Source: UBA8437 sp963582065 (lineage in GTDB: Bacteria; Planctomycetota; Planctomycetia; Planctomycetales; Planctomycetaceae). Taken from it: a DNA stretch of 64,000 bases. The stretch covers positions 1-64,000 of the forward strand of contig CAUZRQ010000005.1 of the NCBI GenBank assembly GCA_963582065.1, written 5' to 3'. Numbering within the stretch: the stretch's first letter is position 1; the number at the start of each line of letters is the position of its first letter. Made by a program: the position numbers and the translations under genes. Below the pieces are notes generated by a model that did no database searches, had not been told where the DNA came from, and saw only the letters and a list, made by a program, of their open reading frames with translations. Shown here in pieces: positions 38,101 to 46,584 of this stretch.

Positions 38101-38501
38101 CCTCGCACCGCACCGTGGTGCTTTCCGACGACCACACCCTGACCGACCTGTTGATCAGCGACCTCTCGCTGCCCGACATGGTCGATCGGCTGTATCTCCA
38201 GGTCCTCTCGCGACCGGCAGCGCCCGCGGAGCAAGCCGAGATCATCGAGTTGCTGTCACCCGGATTCTCGAAGCGGCAAGTGCCCGGTGCCAAGTCCAAT
38301 CCGCCGCCGAGCCGGCGGCTGACCCGGGTCTCGTGGTCCAATCACCTTCATCCCGAGGCCACGCGGATCAAGCTCGAACTCGAACGACTGATCCGCGCCG
38401 GCGATCCCCCCACCAGGCGGCTGACCTCCGATTGGCGTGAGCGGGCCGAGGACGTGATCTGGGCCCTGGTGAATTCTCCGGAGTTCGTGTTTGCCCCATG
38501 A
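35118..38501 (+). CDS. LamG-DUF1549-DUF1553 protein without the N-terminal cytochrome domain
   Basis: The 1127-aa protein has a signal peptide and then a concanavalin-like LamG domain (about 30-290: 'VAWWRFN', 'DAITLEAWVQL', 'WHHVAVTY', 'IDEVAIYRAAL') in place of the PSCyt1 haem domain found in the other four members here. A beta-rich linker (about 300-500) is followed by DUF1549 (about 550-720, with 'CARCHDAPYHPF', C706, C709, H710) and DUF1553 (about 780-1120). The CARCH motif is the only possible haem site. The LamG domain suggests direct glycan binding. The start at 35118 has GGAG 8 nt upstream; the frame is open to 34947 but would overlap the divergent sulfatase gene. Confidence 0.85.
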   Translation: MQNPARLTVLLAVICFGWQLPAGSMEAKERDRYTVEVSRDKPVAWWRFNTTSSPFVSRGSAQLPARATKSVEAGIPGPRPRFYPLFDSANLSVGLSGSDHLVISDPGENSPLDFTNGDAITLEAWVQLKQISADQNIYVVGKGRTNNPGQKSENQNWALRLTGRQGTARVSFLFRNADNRQGVRNDFHRWIADVGFSSGDAWHHVAVTYVFGKPDSLRGYLDGEPIAGTWDLGGKTTKPPVVDNDEVWIGSTLGGNPGTTLSGRIDEVAIYRAALAPGRLATHFKSTRPDPRLARIPDAEVPGNAMLVEVLEGVPAKTSWNFPRSRPVERWQQPAAAWVGLPRKYSSEGLIIDRSSPFLLRVRSHLKLPAGKYQFVLRARNAARLSIDGRLVASTGFLSRNASGHEQVPAQVVSGRDDLVDLSPGHQQALVDVTLEPTIGDDHLLLLEAFVGGAGVRTELGELLVGVSPEGKPFRLLTAGGADPVGLSEVEWDRYVVTFGKQLVAWNDQRRRTSDPLEREYWKRRHRIARQAVPALPLPGTDTSLGAVDRWLKAAAAPGPTESVVGDHTFLRRLVLDTTGVIPTLSEINWFLSRPVTTRRGDAVTRFLADPRWADHWVGYWQDVLAENPGILKPKLNNTGPFRFWIHESFRDNKPIDRFVTELVLMKGSRYGGGPAGFAMATENDAPMAAKAHVLGTAFLGVQLKCARCHDAPYHPFRQEQLFNLAAMLNQRPLKLPKTSTIPGGPPPGDSPVKVTLKPGTSIDPIWPFAELASGDLPRGVLRDRGNARERLSALVTSPANHRFPQVMVNRLWKRCLGWGFVDTVDDWNEAKPAYPKLLDYLGRELVRSGYDLKHVARLIFESRAYQRPVRPAETLTRDTPPAAAPIRRRLVAEQIVDSLFVVSGKAMRTEYLTLDPEGRRGSNTFLNLGVPRRSWEFAALSNERDRPALALPAAQSVVDVLLAFGWRESRPHPTTLRDGTTTVLQPLALANSSASHRTVVLSDDHTLTDLLISDLSLPDMVDRLYLQVLSRPAAPAEQAEIIELLSPGFSKRQVPGAKSNPPPSRRLTRVSWSNHLHPEATRIKLELERLIRAGDPPTRRLTSDWRERAEDVIWALVNSPEFVFAP

Positions 38502-39817
38502 CCTGTTTCCCTGCCACATCCGCCACATCGCGCCGCCGGTTTCTGCAGCTGGCCGGAACCGCGACCGCGCTGGCCCCGGTAATTTCTCGCGGCTCCGAGC
38601 CAAAGGCGGAGCAGAAACCGTCGAGGGGCCCGGTCGGCCGGGCCGACAACTGCATCCTGCTGTGGCTGGGGGGTGGAGCCTGCCACGTCGACACCTGGGA
38701 TCCCAAGCGAAAGGGTGACGGCAAGAAGATCGCCGGTTCGTTCTATGACCCGGTTCCCACGGCCATTCCCGGGGTGCAGGTCTGCGAACACCTGAAGCGA
38801 TCGGCCCGGTTGCTGGACCGCTGCGTGTTGCTGCGAAGCGTGCACCACGAGGTGATCGACGAGCACGCGGCGGCCACCAACCGGATGCACACCGGTCGAC
38901 CACCATCCGGCACGACGATCTACCCATCGATCGGCTCGGTGATGGCCCACGAGCGTGGTGCCGCTGCTGAAGGTGTGCCGCCCTACGTGGTGATGGGATA
39001 CCCCAGTGCCAGCCGTGGTCCGGGCTTCCTGGGTGCCGGGGCCGGTTACCTCTATCTCACCGACACCAAGGCCGGTCCCGCGGGACTCCAGCGACCCGAT
39101 GCTGTCGACCTGCGTCGCCAGGCCCGCCGTGAAAAGCTGCTCGGGCGGATCCGCCGCCGGTTCCTCGGCAAGAACCCCGACGACGGACGCATCCGCGACT
39201 ACTCGGACACCGCCGTCCAGGGCCTGAAACTGGCCGGGCCGAAGTTCATGAACGTCTTTGACTTGGAATCCGAGAACGATGCACTGCGGCAGGCGTACGG
39301 GTTGGAATTCGGCCAACGCTGCCTGCTGGCCAGGCGGCTGGTCGAGTCGGGCGTACGTTTTGTCGAGGTCTCATTCAACCTGAACTTCATCAACGGCACC
39401 GGTTGGGACACTCACAACGAGGGCCAACAGCAACAGCACAGGCTGATCGACCAACTCGACCAGGCGTTCGCCACGTTGATCTCCGATCTCGAGAAACGGA
39501 AGCGGCTGGATCGCACGCTGATCGTGATCGCAACCGAGTTCGGCCGCCCGCCGGAGTTCGATCAGGGGGGCGGCCGGGGCCACTACAGCAAGGCCTTCAG
39601 CGTGACACTGGCGGGGGGCGGCCTGAAGACCGGCCAGGCAATCGGCACAACCGACGAATTGGGCAAGACGATCGTCGACCAACCGATCTCGATCCCCGAC
39701 CTGCACGCAACGATCTACCAGGCCATGCAGATCAACCCCGCCAAGGAACTCTACGACGGAACCCGTCCGGTGCCCATCACCGACAACGGCCGTGCCATCG
39801 CCGGGGCATTTGCGTAG
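38498..39817 (+). CDS. DUF1501 protein coupled to the LamG-DUF1549 gene
   Basis: The 439-aa DUF1501 member is shorter than its relatives here. It keeps 'GGGACHVDTWDPK' near residue 55, 'GWDTHNEG' and 'TEFGRPPEF', then 'GRGHYSKAFSV' in place of GRDHNPxGF. The N-terminus 'TSRRRFLQLAGTATALAP' is a twin-arginine signal. Its ATG overlaps the stop of the preceding gene by four bases (ATGA), which is firm evidence for co-translation with the LamG-DUF1549 protein. Confidence 0.87.
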   Translation: MTCFPATSATSRRRFLQLAGTATALAPVISRGSEPKAEQKPSRGPVGRADNCILLWLGGGACHVDTWDPKRKGDGKKIAGSFYDPVPTAIPGVQVCEHLKRSARLLDRCVLLRSVHHEVIDEHAAATNRMHTGRPPSGTTIYPSIGSVMAHERGAAAEGVPPYVVMGYPSASRGPGFLGAGAGYLYLTDTKAGPAGLQRPDAVDLRRQARREKLLGRIRRRFLGKNPDDGRIRDYSDTAVQGLKLAGPKFMNVFDLESENDALRQAYGLEFGQRCLLARRLVESGVRFVEVSFNLNFINGTGWDTHNEGQQQQHRLIDQLDQAFATLISDLEKRKRLDRTLIVIATEFGRPPEFDQGGGRGHYSKAFSVTLAGGGLKTGQAIGTTDELGKTIVDQPISIPDLHATIYQAMQINPAKELYDGTRPVPITDNGRAIAGAFA

Positions 39818-39843
39818 GTCACGCTGATTGACCATCTCGACCC

Positions 39844-39868
39844 GTCGACTTTACCCTAGGGTTTCGAC
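39844..39868. repeat. Imperfect inverted repeat upstream of the haem-binding gene
   Basis: GTCGA and ACCCT on the left are matched by AGGGT and TCGAC on the right, with small unpaired stretches between the two pairs. It sits 29 bp upstream of the ATG at 39898, between the DUF1501 gene and the haem-binding gene. It could be an operator or a weak terminator, but it is not followed by a T tract; the call is tentative. Confidence 0.25.
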
Positions 39869-39897
39869 ACACCCCTGAATTCACCGCTGGAGTCGTC

Positions 39898-42807
39898 ATG
39901 CGCCGCCATCGCACCATTCTCACCAGCTGCCTGCTCGCCGCCGCCGCCGCCGTGCCTGGAACTGCCAGTGCGGCCGATGACGCCACGCCGCTGGCGTCCT
40001 GGAACTTCAAGCAGGGCACCTCCGGCTGGACGGCGGTCAAGGACTGCAAGTTGTCGGTTGCCGACGGCGTCCTGAAGATCCAGTGCACCGGCAACGACCC
40101 GCACCTGGTCGCTCCGGTGACGGTCACCGGCGGCTGGCACCGATTGACCCTGAAGGCCCGTTTTCGTGGCCGCATGAACGGGCAGATCTTCTGGAGCACC
40201 GGGTCCGAAAAGGGCTTCACCGAGGCACGGTCCGAGAATTTCCAGTTCCGCTCGAACGGCGAGAACTGGGCTGACTTCCACGTCTTCTTTCATTCCGACA
40301 GTGACCTGGTGCAACTGAGACTGGATCCGGGGAACCGGAAGGGGCGGGTCGAGCTGGCGGCGATCTTGCTGGAGCGGAAACAACCGCCCGCCCCGATGGC
40401 AACCCCGGTCCAACGGATCAAGCTGGCCCCCGGATTCGAGGTCGAATTGCTCTACTCGGTCCCGATCAAGCAACAGGGTTCGTGGGTCACCCTGGCCACC
40501 GATCCCAAGGGTCGGCTGATCACCTCCGACCAGTACGGCAAGCTGTACCGCATCACGCCCCCGCCGATCGGCCAGTCGGAGAAGGGGATCAAGCTCGAGA
40601 CAATCGCCGCCGACATCGGGATGGCTCACGGCATTGTCTACGCCTTCGACAGTCTCTACGTGATGACCAACGGTGCCGGCGGCGGCCTGTACCGGGTCAC
40701 CGACAGCAACGGGGACGACCAGTTCGACACGGTCAAGAAACTGCGGGCTGTCCCCGGCGGTGGCGAGCACGGTCCTCACGCGGTGATCCTCGCACCCGAC
40801 GGCAAGTCGCTTTACGTCTGTGCCGGCAACCACACCAACCTGCCGAAGATGGAGAAGTCGGTGGTGCCCCGGAACTGGAAGGAGGACATCCTGCACGAGC
40901 GAATGTGGGACGCCGGCGGCCACGCCGTGGGCAAGATGGCCCCGGGCGGCTGGATCGCCCGGATCAACCCCGAGGGAACCGTGTGGGAGCTGATCAGTGT
41001 CGGGTACCGCAACGAGTTCGACATCGCCTTCAACGCGGACGGCGAATTGTTCACCTTCGACGCCGACATGGAGTGGGACATCGGGTCGCCGTGGTACCGC
41101 CCGACCCGCGTCTGCCACGTGACCGGCGGCAGCGAGTTCGGCTGGCGCAGCGGCACGGGCAAGTGGCCCACCTGGTACCCCGACAGCCTGCCGCCGGTGG
41201 TCGACATCGGCCCGGGCTGCCCAACCGGCATCACCTTCGGCACCGGGGCCAGGTTCCCCGGCAAGTACCAGAAGGCCCTGTTCATTTCGGACTGGAGCTA
41301 CGGCATCCTGTACGCCGTCCACATGCAACCCAGCGGCTCAACCTACACCGGCACCGTCGAACGGTTCGTCTCGGCCGCCCCGCTTCCGTTGACCGATGTG
41401 CTGATCAACCCCGCCGACGGGGCGATGTACTTCACCATCGGGGGACGTCGCACGCAGTCGGGTCTCTACCGTGTGACCTACAACGGAAAGGAACCGACCA
41501 AGGCGGTCGACGGCAGGAACAAGGCCGGGACCGGGGAGCGATCCCTGCGGCGGCAACTCGAGGCCATGCAGCGGCCCGGCCCCGTCGGTGTCACCGAATC
41601 GCTGTGGCCACACCTTTCGAGTCCTGACCGCCACATCCGCTTCGCCGCCCGCGTGGCAATCGAACACCAGCCGGTCGACCGGTGGGCGAAGCGGGCCCTG
41701 GCCGAAACCAGCCCCCGGGCCCGGATCGAAGCCGCCGTCGCCCTGGCCCGCCACGGTGACAAGACCCTGCAGGCCGACCTCGTCAACTCGCTGTCCCGCA
41801 TCAGGATCTCGTTGCTCAAGGAGCCCGATCAACTCGGGCTGTTGCGAGCCTACGGACTGGTGGGACTCAGGATGGGACGGCCGACCGGAAAGGTCCGACA
41901 GAAGATCCTCTCGCACGTCGACGGGCTCTTCCCGGCAAACTCGGCCCCGCTGAACCGCGAACTGGCGCAATTGCTGATCTTTCTCGATGCACCCCGCGTC
42001 GTTCCCCGGACCCTCGCACTGCTCACCGCAGCTCGCACTCAACAGGACCGGTTGCAGTACGCGTTGTTGCTGCGAAAGCAGACCAGCGGCTGGACCCGGG
42101 ACGGGCGAAGGGCCTACTTCGAGTCGTTCAATGCCGCAGCGGCGGCGCGTGGAGGCCATTCGTTCGCCGGGTTCCTGAAGAACATCCGCAACGAGGCAAT
42201 CGCCACCCTGCCGCCGGCCGAAAAGCAGGCCCTGGCCAAGACACTCGAAGCCGTCGCGCAACCCAATTCGGTGGCCCCCGACGCCACTCCACGAAAATTC
42301 GTCCGCAAGTGGACCACCGAAGCCCTGCTGCCGACCCTGGCCCAGCGGCTCTCGGGACGGAACTTCCGGAAAGGCCGGGAACTGTTCGCCGCGGCCAGTT
42401 GTTTCAAGTGCCACCGGTTCCGAGGCCAGGGTGGCATCGTCGGTCCCGATCTGACCACCGCGGCCCGCCGCTTCAACAACAAGGACCTGCTCGACTCCAT
42501 GACCGTTCCCTCGAGAACCGTCTCGGACCAGTACCAGGCCTCGATGTTCGTTCTCGACAACGGCAAGACGGTCATCGGCCGTGTCGCCAACCTCAGCGGA
42601 CAGAACATCATGGTGATGACCAACATGCTCGAACCCGGCAAGTTCACCGCCGTGCGACGGGACACGATCGAGGAGGTCATTCCGTCGAAAACGTCGCTGA
42701 TGCCCGAGGGCCTGTTGAACACGCTGACCCGCAGCGAGATCCTCGACCTGGTGGCCTACATTCGCTCGGGCGGCGACCCCAAGCATGCAGCGTTCGGCAG
42801 GAAGTGA
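39898..42807 (+). CDS. PVC-type haem-binding protein with jelly-roll N-terminus, propeller, HEAT and cytochrome c
   Basis: The 969-aa protein parallels the one at 18481: signal peptide (to about residue 24), an N-terminal jelly-roll-like module (about 30-160), a propeller (about 175-545: 'GGGEHGPHAV', 'WRSGTGKWPTW'), HEAT-like helices (about 550-810) and a C-terminal cytochrome c with CFKCH (C835, C838, H839). The N-terminal module is unrelated in sequence to that of the other copy, while the propeller cores are strongly alike. A GGAG 8 nt upstream supports the start. The likely role is periplasmic oxidation of a sugar-like substrate with electron transfer through the attached haem; this is inferred from fold. 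Confidence 0.82.
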   Translation: MRRHRTILTSCLLAAAAAVPGTASAADDATPLASWNFKQGTSGWTAVKDCKLSVADGVLKIQCTGNDPHLVAPVTVTGGWHRLTLKARFRGRMNGQIFWSTGSEKGFTEARSENFQFRSNGENWADFHVFFHSDSDLVQLRLDPGNRKGRVELAAILLERKQPPAPMATPVQRIKLAPGFEVELLYSVPIKQQGSWVTLATDPKGRLITSDQYGKLYRITPPPIGQSEKGIKLETIAADIGMAHGIVYAFDSLYVMTNGAGGGLYRVTDSNGDDQFDTVKKLRAVPGGGEHGPHAVILAPDGKSLYVCAGNHTNLPKMEKSVVPRNWKEDILHERMWDAGGHAVGKMAPGGWIARINPEGTVWELISVGYRNEFDIAFNADGELFTFDADMEWDIGSPWYRPTRVCHVTGGSEFGWRSGTGKWPTWYPDSLPPVVDIGPGCPTGITFGTGARFPGKYQKALFISDWSYGILYAVHMQPSGSTYTGTVERFVSAAPLPLTDVLINPADGAMYFTIGGRRTQSGLYRVTYNGKEPTKAVDGRNKAGTGERSLRRQLEAMQRPGPVGVTESLWPHLSSPDRHIRFAARVAIEHQPVDRWAKRALAETSPRARIEAAVALARHGDKTLQADLVNSLSRIRISLLKEPDQLGLLRAYGLVGLRMGRPTGKVRQKILSHVDGLFPANSAPLNRELAQLLIFLDAPRVVPRTLALLTAARTQQDRLQYALLLRKQTSGWTRDGRRAYFESFNAAAAARGGHSFAGFLKNIRNEAIATLPPAEKQALAKTLEAVAQPNSVAPDATPRKFVRKWTTEALLPTLAQRLSGRNFRKGRELFAAASCFKCHRFRGQGGIVGPDLTTAARRFNNKDLLDSMTVPSRTVSDQYQASMFVLDNGKTVIGRVANLSGQNIMVMTNMLEPGKFTAVRRDTIEEVIPSKTSLMPEGLLNTLTRSEILDLVAYIRSGGDPKHAAFGRK

Positions 42808-42822
42808 CGTGATCGACGGGGG

Positions 42823-44943
42823 TCACTTGGCCAGGCGGATCGTGACACCCGCAACCTGGCCGCTGAAGCGGTTGGGGGCTTTGTAACCGCCCACGGCTCC
42901 GTTGATGTCCCGGCCCACCTCGAGGCCATCCTGTGGAACCTGTGCCAGGGTGCCGGCGGCCTTGGCCCGAGCGACCTCGCGCTCGCCGACCAGCAGAACC
43001 AGGCCGCCATCGTCACCGACTCGCGCCGAGACAATCCGGGCCTTGCCCAGCGGATCGGGTCCGGTCAACTCGGTCAACCTGCCGTTGCGGCGGAACGAGA
43101 AGACCGGCTTGCCGTCCTTGACCCACAGGGCCCAGCCGTGGGCGGTGCCCCCGTGTCCGACCAGCACGCCCTGGCCGGGCTGTCCGATCGTGGCGGTGAC
43201 GGTGAAGCCCCGGCCCTTCACGTTCGGCACGCCCCCGTCCCGGGGCAGCCTCGCATTGGCTTTCAACTGGAGCACTTTCTTGCGGCTGACCTTCCTGGCC
43301 TGGCCCGAGTTCGGCCAGGGCAGCACGTTGGCGCGGACCGCCCACGTGTTCCAGAGCGATTCGAGTTTCTCGGCCCGCTCGGCCTCGACCTTGGCCAGGT
43401 TCTTCAACTCGCTGCGGTCGGATTTCAGGTTGTACAGTTCCCACGGCCCGTTACGGCCCCTGGCAACCAGTTTCCAGTCGCCGACCCGAACGGCCCGGTT
43501 CCCCTCGTGTTCCCAGTACAACGGCCGATCCGGCAGGTTCTTGCCGCCGAAGACCGGCACCAGGCTCTTGCCTTCCATCAAATGCACCGGGCTCTTGTTC
43601 CACTGCTCGGGGTACTTCGCTTCTGCCAGGTCGACACAGGTGGCCATGATGTCGACCAGGTGCCCCGGCTCGTGCCGGAAGGCTCCATGGTCCTTGATCC
43701 CCTTGGGCCAGTGAGCGATCAGCGGAGTCGAGATGCCGCCCTCGTGGACAAAGTGCTTGTACTCGCGAAATGGCGTGTTCGACGCGTTGGCCCACTGGAT
43801 GCCGTAGGCGACATAGGTGTCGGATGGACCGGGCATGACACCGAATCCCTGTCGCACGGGGCGGCCGTCACGGGTGATCCGGGGAACCATCGAATACTGC
43901 AGTTCGCCCGGCTTCATTGCCGGTTGCCGCTCCAGGTTCTTGGGCCGCACCGCACCGTTGCTGCCGAATTCCTCCTGGCAACCGCCGTTGTCCTGCAGGA
44001 ACAGGACCAGCGTGTTGTCCAGCTGGTTCGTCTTTTTCAGAGCGGCGACGATCCGCGCGATGCCCTGGTCCATCGAATCGATCATGGCGGCATAGACTTC
44101 CATGCGGACTCGTTGCCAGGGCTTGTTCTTGGCCTGGCTCCAGTCCTGGACGTTGGGCGAGAGCTGCCAGGCCCGGTCCAGCAGACCCATTTTTCTCATC
44201 CGCGCAAACCGCTCGTCCCGCAACACATCCCAGCCCTCGTCGTAGCGGCCCTTGTACTTGGCAATGTCGGATGGCTTGGCATGCATCGGCCAGTGAGCTG
44301 CGGTGTAGGCGACGTACATGAAGAACGGCTTGTCGCTGTCGTGATCGGTGATGAATTTCGCCGCGTTGTCACTGATCGCGTCGGTGTAGTAGTAGCTGTC
44401 GGGGTCTTCGGGAGCGATCAGCGTGTTGTCGCGGGTCAGAGAATTGGGATCGAAGAAGCTGCCTGCTCCATGAATGGTCCCGTAGAACCGGTCGAAACCC
44501 CGCTGCCGCGGCCAGTTGTGCTTTCCGTCCTCGTTGTTCGGCCGCACCGTCTTGGTGACATGCCACTTGCCTGACATGTAGCAGCGGTATCCGGCAGTAC
44601 CCAACACCTGGGCAATGGTCACACACCGGTTGTTCAGATCACCGCGGTAACCGGGGTGGCCTCGATCGTTCATCATGTGGCCGACCCCGGCCTGGTGAGG
44701 ATAGAGCCCGGTCATCAGGCTGGCCCGGGTCGGGCAGCAGCGTCCGGTATTGTAGAACTGGGTGAACCTCAGGCCCCCGGCTGCGAGCCGGTCGAGCGTC
44801 GGCGTGGCAACCTCGCTGCCGTAGCAGCCGATATCCGAATACCCCATGTCGTCGGACATGATCAGGACGATATTGGGCCGCGGGGCGGCTTCGAGGGACA
44901 CGGCCAGGAGCAGGAACAGGCAGAGGGTTCGCAGGAGCAACAT
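42823..44943 (-). CDS. Secreted sulfatase with C-terminal concanavalin-like domain
   Basis: The 706-aa protein is an arylsulfatase-type enzyme: signal peptide (1-20), metal motif 'IMSDDMGYSD' (28-37) and active-site signature 'CCPTRASLMTGLYPH' with C69 as the expected formylglycine. The signature has Thr instead of the commoner Ser at position +3. A beta-rich C-terminal domain of about 120 residues (about 590-706) resembles a LamG/concanavalin sandwich and may hold the enzyme on its polysaccharide. The start at 44943 is preceded by GAGGATT; the open frame to 45021 is not needed. It is the third gene of a minus-strand group with the DUF1549 and DUF1501 genes. Confidence 0.87.
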   Translation of the reverse strand: MLLLRTLCLFLLLAVSLEAAPRPNIVLIMSDDMGYSDIGCYGSEVATPTLDRLAAGGLRFTQFYNTGRCCPTRASLMTGLYPHQAGVGHMMNDRGHPGYRGDLNNRCVTIAQVLGTAGYRCYMSGKWHVTKTVRPNNEDGKHNWPRQRGFDRFYGTIHGAGSFFDPNSLTRDNTLIAPEDPDSYYYTDAISDNAAKFITDHDSDKPFFMYVAYTAAHWPMHAKPSDIAKYKGRYDEGWDVLRDERFARMRKMGLLDRAWQLSPNVQDWSQAKNKPWQRVRMEVYAAMIDSMDQGIARIVAALKKTNQLDNTLVLFLQDNGGCQEEFGSNGAVRPKNLERQPAMKPGELQYSMVPRITRDGRPVRQGFGVMPGPSDTYVAYGIQWANASNTPFREYKHFVHEGGISTPLIAHWPKGIKDHGAFRHEPGHLVDIMATCVDLAEAKYPEQWNKSPVHLMEGKSLVPVFGGKNLPDRPLYWEHEGNRAVRVGDWKLVARGRNGPWELYNLKSDRSELKNLAKVEAERAEKLESLWNTWAVRANVLPWPNSGQARKVSRKKVLQLKANARLPRDGGVPNVKGRGFTVTATIGQPGQGVLVGHGGTAHGWALWVKDGKPVFSFRRNGRLTELTGPDPLGKARIVSARVGDDGGLVLLVGEREVARAKAAGTLAQVPQDGLEVGRDINGAVGGYKAPNRFSGQVAGVTIRLAK

Positions 44944-45051
44944 GTGAGAATCCTCGGGGAATCGGTTCCGCCCACGGCCCGCGTGAGAAGAGACTGCTGA
45001 TTCCGAAAAGGGGAACGGCATCCGCCCGGTGGCACGAGCCAGCCCCGACAG

Positions 45052-46515
45052 CTACGCCATGATCTGGCGGATCGGATCGGCGCCTTCGACACCGACCAGC
45101 TTCTGGTCGAGGCCATTGAAGAAATAACTCAGGCGGTTGGGATCGAGTCCCATCTGCTGGAGCACGGTGGCGTGGAGATTGCGGACGTGGAAGCGATCCT
45201 CGACCGCCGCGCTGCCCAGGTCGTCGGTCTTGCCCACGTTGGCACCACCCTTGATGCCCCCGCCGGCCATCCACATGGTGAACCCGTACGAGTTGTGGTC
45301 CCGGCCGGTGCCCTTGGCGTACTCGGCCGTCGGCTGCCGCCCGAACTCACCACCCCACACGATCAACGTCTTCTCGAACAACCCGCGCTGTTTCAGGTCG
45401 TTGATCAGTCCGGCGATCGGCTTGTCGGTCTCCAGGGCGTGCATGTCGTGGTTCCGCTTCAGGTCGCCGTGGGCATCCCAGTTGGCATCGTTGTGGTTGC
45501 CGCCCGAGTAGACCTGGATGAAGCGGACTCCCCGTTCGACCAGCCGCCGAGCCAGCAGGCACTGCCGACCAAAGTACGAGCTCTCCTTGCGGTCGAGTCC
45601 GTAGGCCTGCTGTGTCTCCCTAGTCTCCTTGGAGAGATCGGTTGCTTCGGGCGCCGACGACTGCATCCTGTAGGCCAGTTCGTAGCTGGCGATGCGGGCG
45701 GCCAGGTCGCTGTTGTCGATCCGCCGCAGCTGGTGCTCGTTGTTGTACGCCCTCAACGTGTCCAGCAACCGTCGCTGCATCGAGTCGCTGAAGTCGCTGG
45801 GTCGCTTGAGGTTCAGGATCGCCGTCCCCTGGGATCTCATGATCGTCGCCTGGAAACTGGCGGGCATGTAGCCGGCCGACCAGTTCTTCGCCCCGCTGAT
45901 CGGTCCGCCTCGCGGGTCGAGCATCACGACGAAGCCGGGCAGGTTCTCGTTCTGCGTTCCCAGGCCATAGTTGGCCCACGACCCCAGGCAGGGGCTGCCA
46001 GACACGATCTTGCCCGAATTCATCATCAGCATCGCCGAACCGTGGATCGGGCTGTCGGCGGTCATCGAATGGATAAAGGCCACGTCATCGACACAGGTCG
46101 AAAAATGAGGGAACAGGTCGCTGACCCACTGGCCACATTGTCCGTGCTGCTTGAAGTTCCACCGGGTCTCGACGATCCGCCCGCGGCTCTTCCGACCACC
46201 CCGCCCGAAGGTCTTCACGTCGACTGTCTTGCCGTCCATGCCCTTCATCTTCGGCTTGTACTCGAAGGTGTCGATGTGACTGGGGCCGCCGTACATGTAC
46301 AGGAAGATCACGCTGGTGGCCTTCGGATCGAAGTGCGGATCCTTGGGCGCCAGCGGGTTGACGAATTTTCTCTGCCCGTCGGCGGCAACGGCCTGGCCGG
46401 ACAGGAAGTCCGCATCGAGCAGACCCGAAAGTGCCAGGCCGGTGAAACCGGCTCCGGTCTCCCAGAGAAACTCGCGTCGGGTGCGTCCACAGAAGTTCGT
46501 GTTTGATTGTGTCAT
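45052..46515 (-). CDS. DUF1501 protein paired with the upstream cytochrome gene
   Basis: The 487-aa DUF1501 protein has 'GGPSHIDTFEYKPKM', 'WDAHGD', 'WGGEFGRQP' and 'GRDHNSYGFTMW', the full family set. 'RTRREFLWETGAGFTG' is a clear twin-arginine signal. It is downstream of a DUF1549/DUF1553 gene (69 bp) and upstream of a sulfatase gene (108 bp), all on the minus strand; the shared direction and short gaps suggest one transcription unit. Confidence 0.88.
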   Translation of the reverse strand: MTQSNTNFCGRTRREFLWETGAGFTGLALSGLLDADFLSGQAVAADGQRKFVNPLAPKDPHFDPKATSVIFLYMYGGPSHIDTFEYKPKMKGMDGKTVDVKTFGRGGRKSRGRIVETRWNFKQHGQCGQWVSDLFPHFSTCVDDVAFIHSMTADSPIHGSAMLMMNSGKIVSGSPCLGSWANYGLGTQNENLPGFVVMLDPRGGPISGAKNWSAGYMPASFQATIMRSQGTAILNLKRPSDFSDSMQRRLLDTLRAYNNEHQLRRIDNSDLAARIASYELAYRMQSSAPEATDLSKETRETQQAYGLDRKESSYFGRQCLLARRLVERGVRFIQVYSGGNHNDANWDAHGDLKRNHDMHALETDKPIAGLINDLKQRGLFEKTLIVWGGEFGRQPTAEYAKGTGRDHNSYGFTMWMAGGGIKGGANVGKTDDLGSAAVEDRFHVRNLHATVLQQMGLDPNRLSYFFNGLDQKLVGVEGADPIRQIMA

Positions 46516-46584
46516 GGCGTCGAATGCTGTGATGAGGGAACGAAAGAAAATGTCCCGGGTCGGCCGATCGTGTCGGGCCCGAAT

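Noticed and set aside
42802..42828. Inverted repeat AAGTGAC/GTCACTT between convergent genes as a terminator
   Set aside because: The stem is only 7 bp, no T tract follows on either strand, and part of the symmetry comes from the two facing TGA stop codons.
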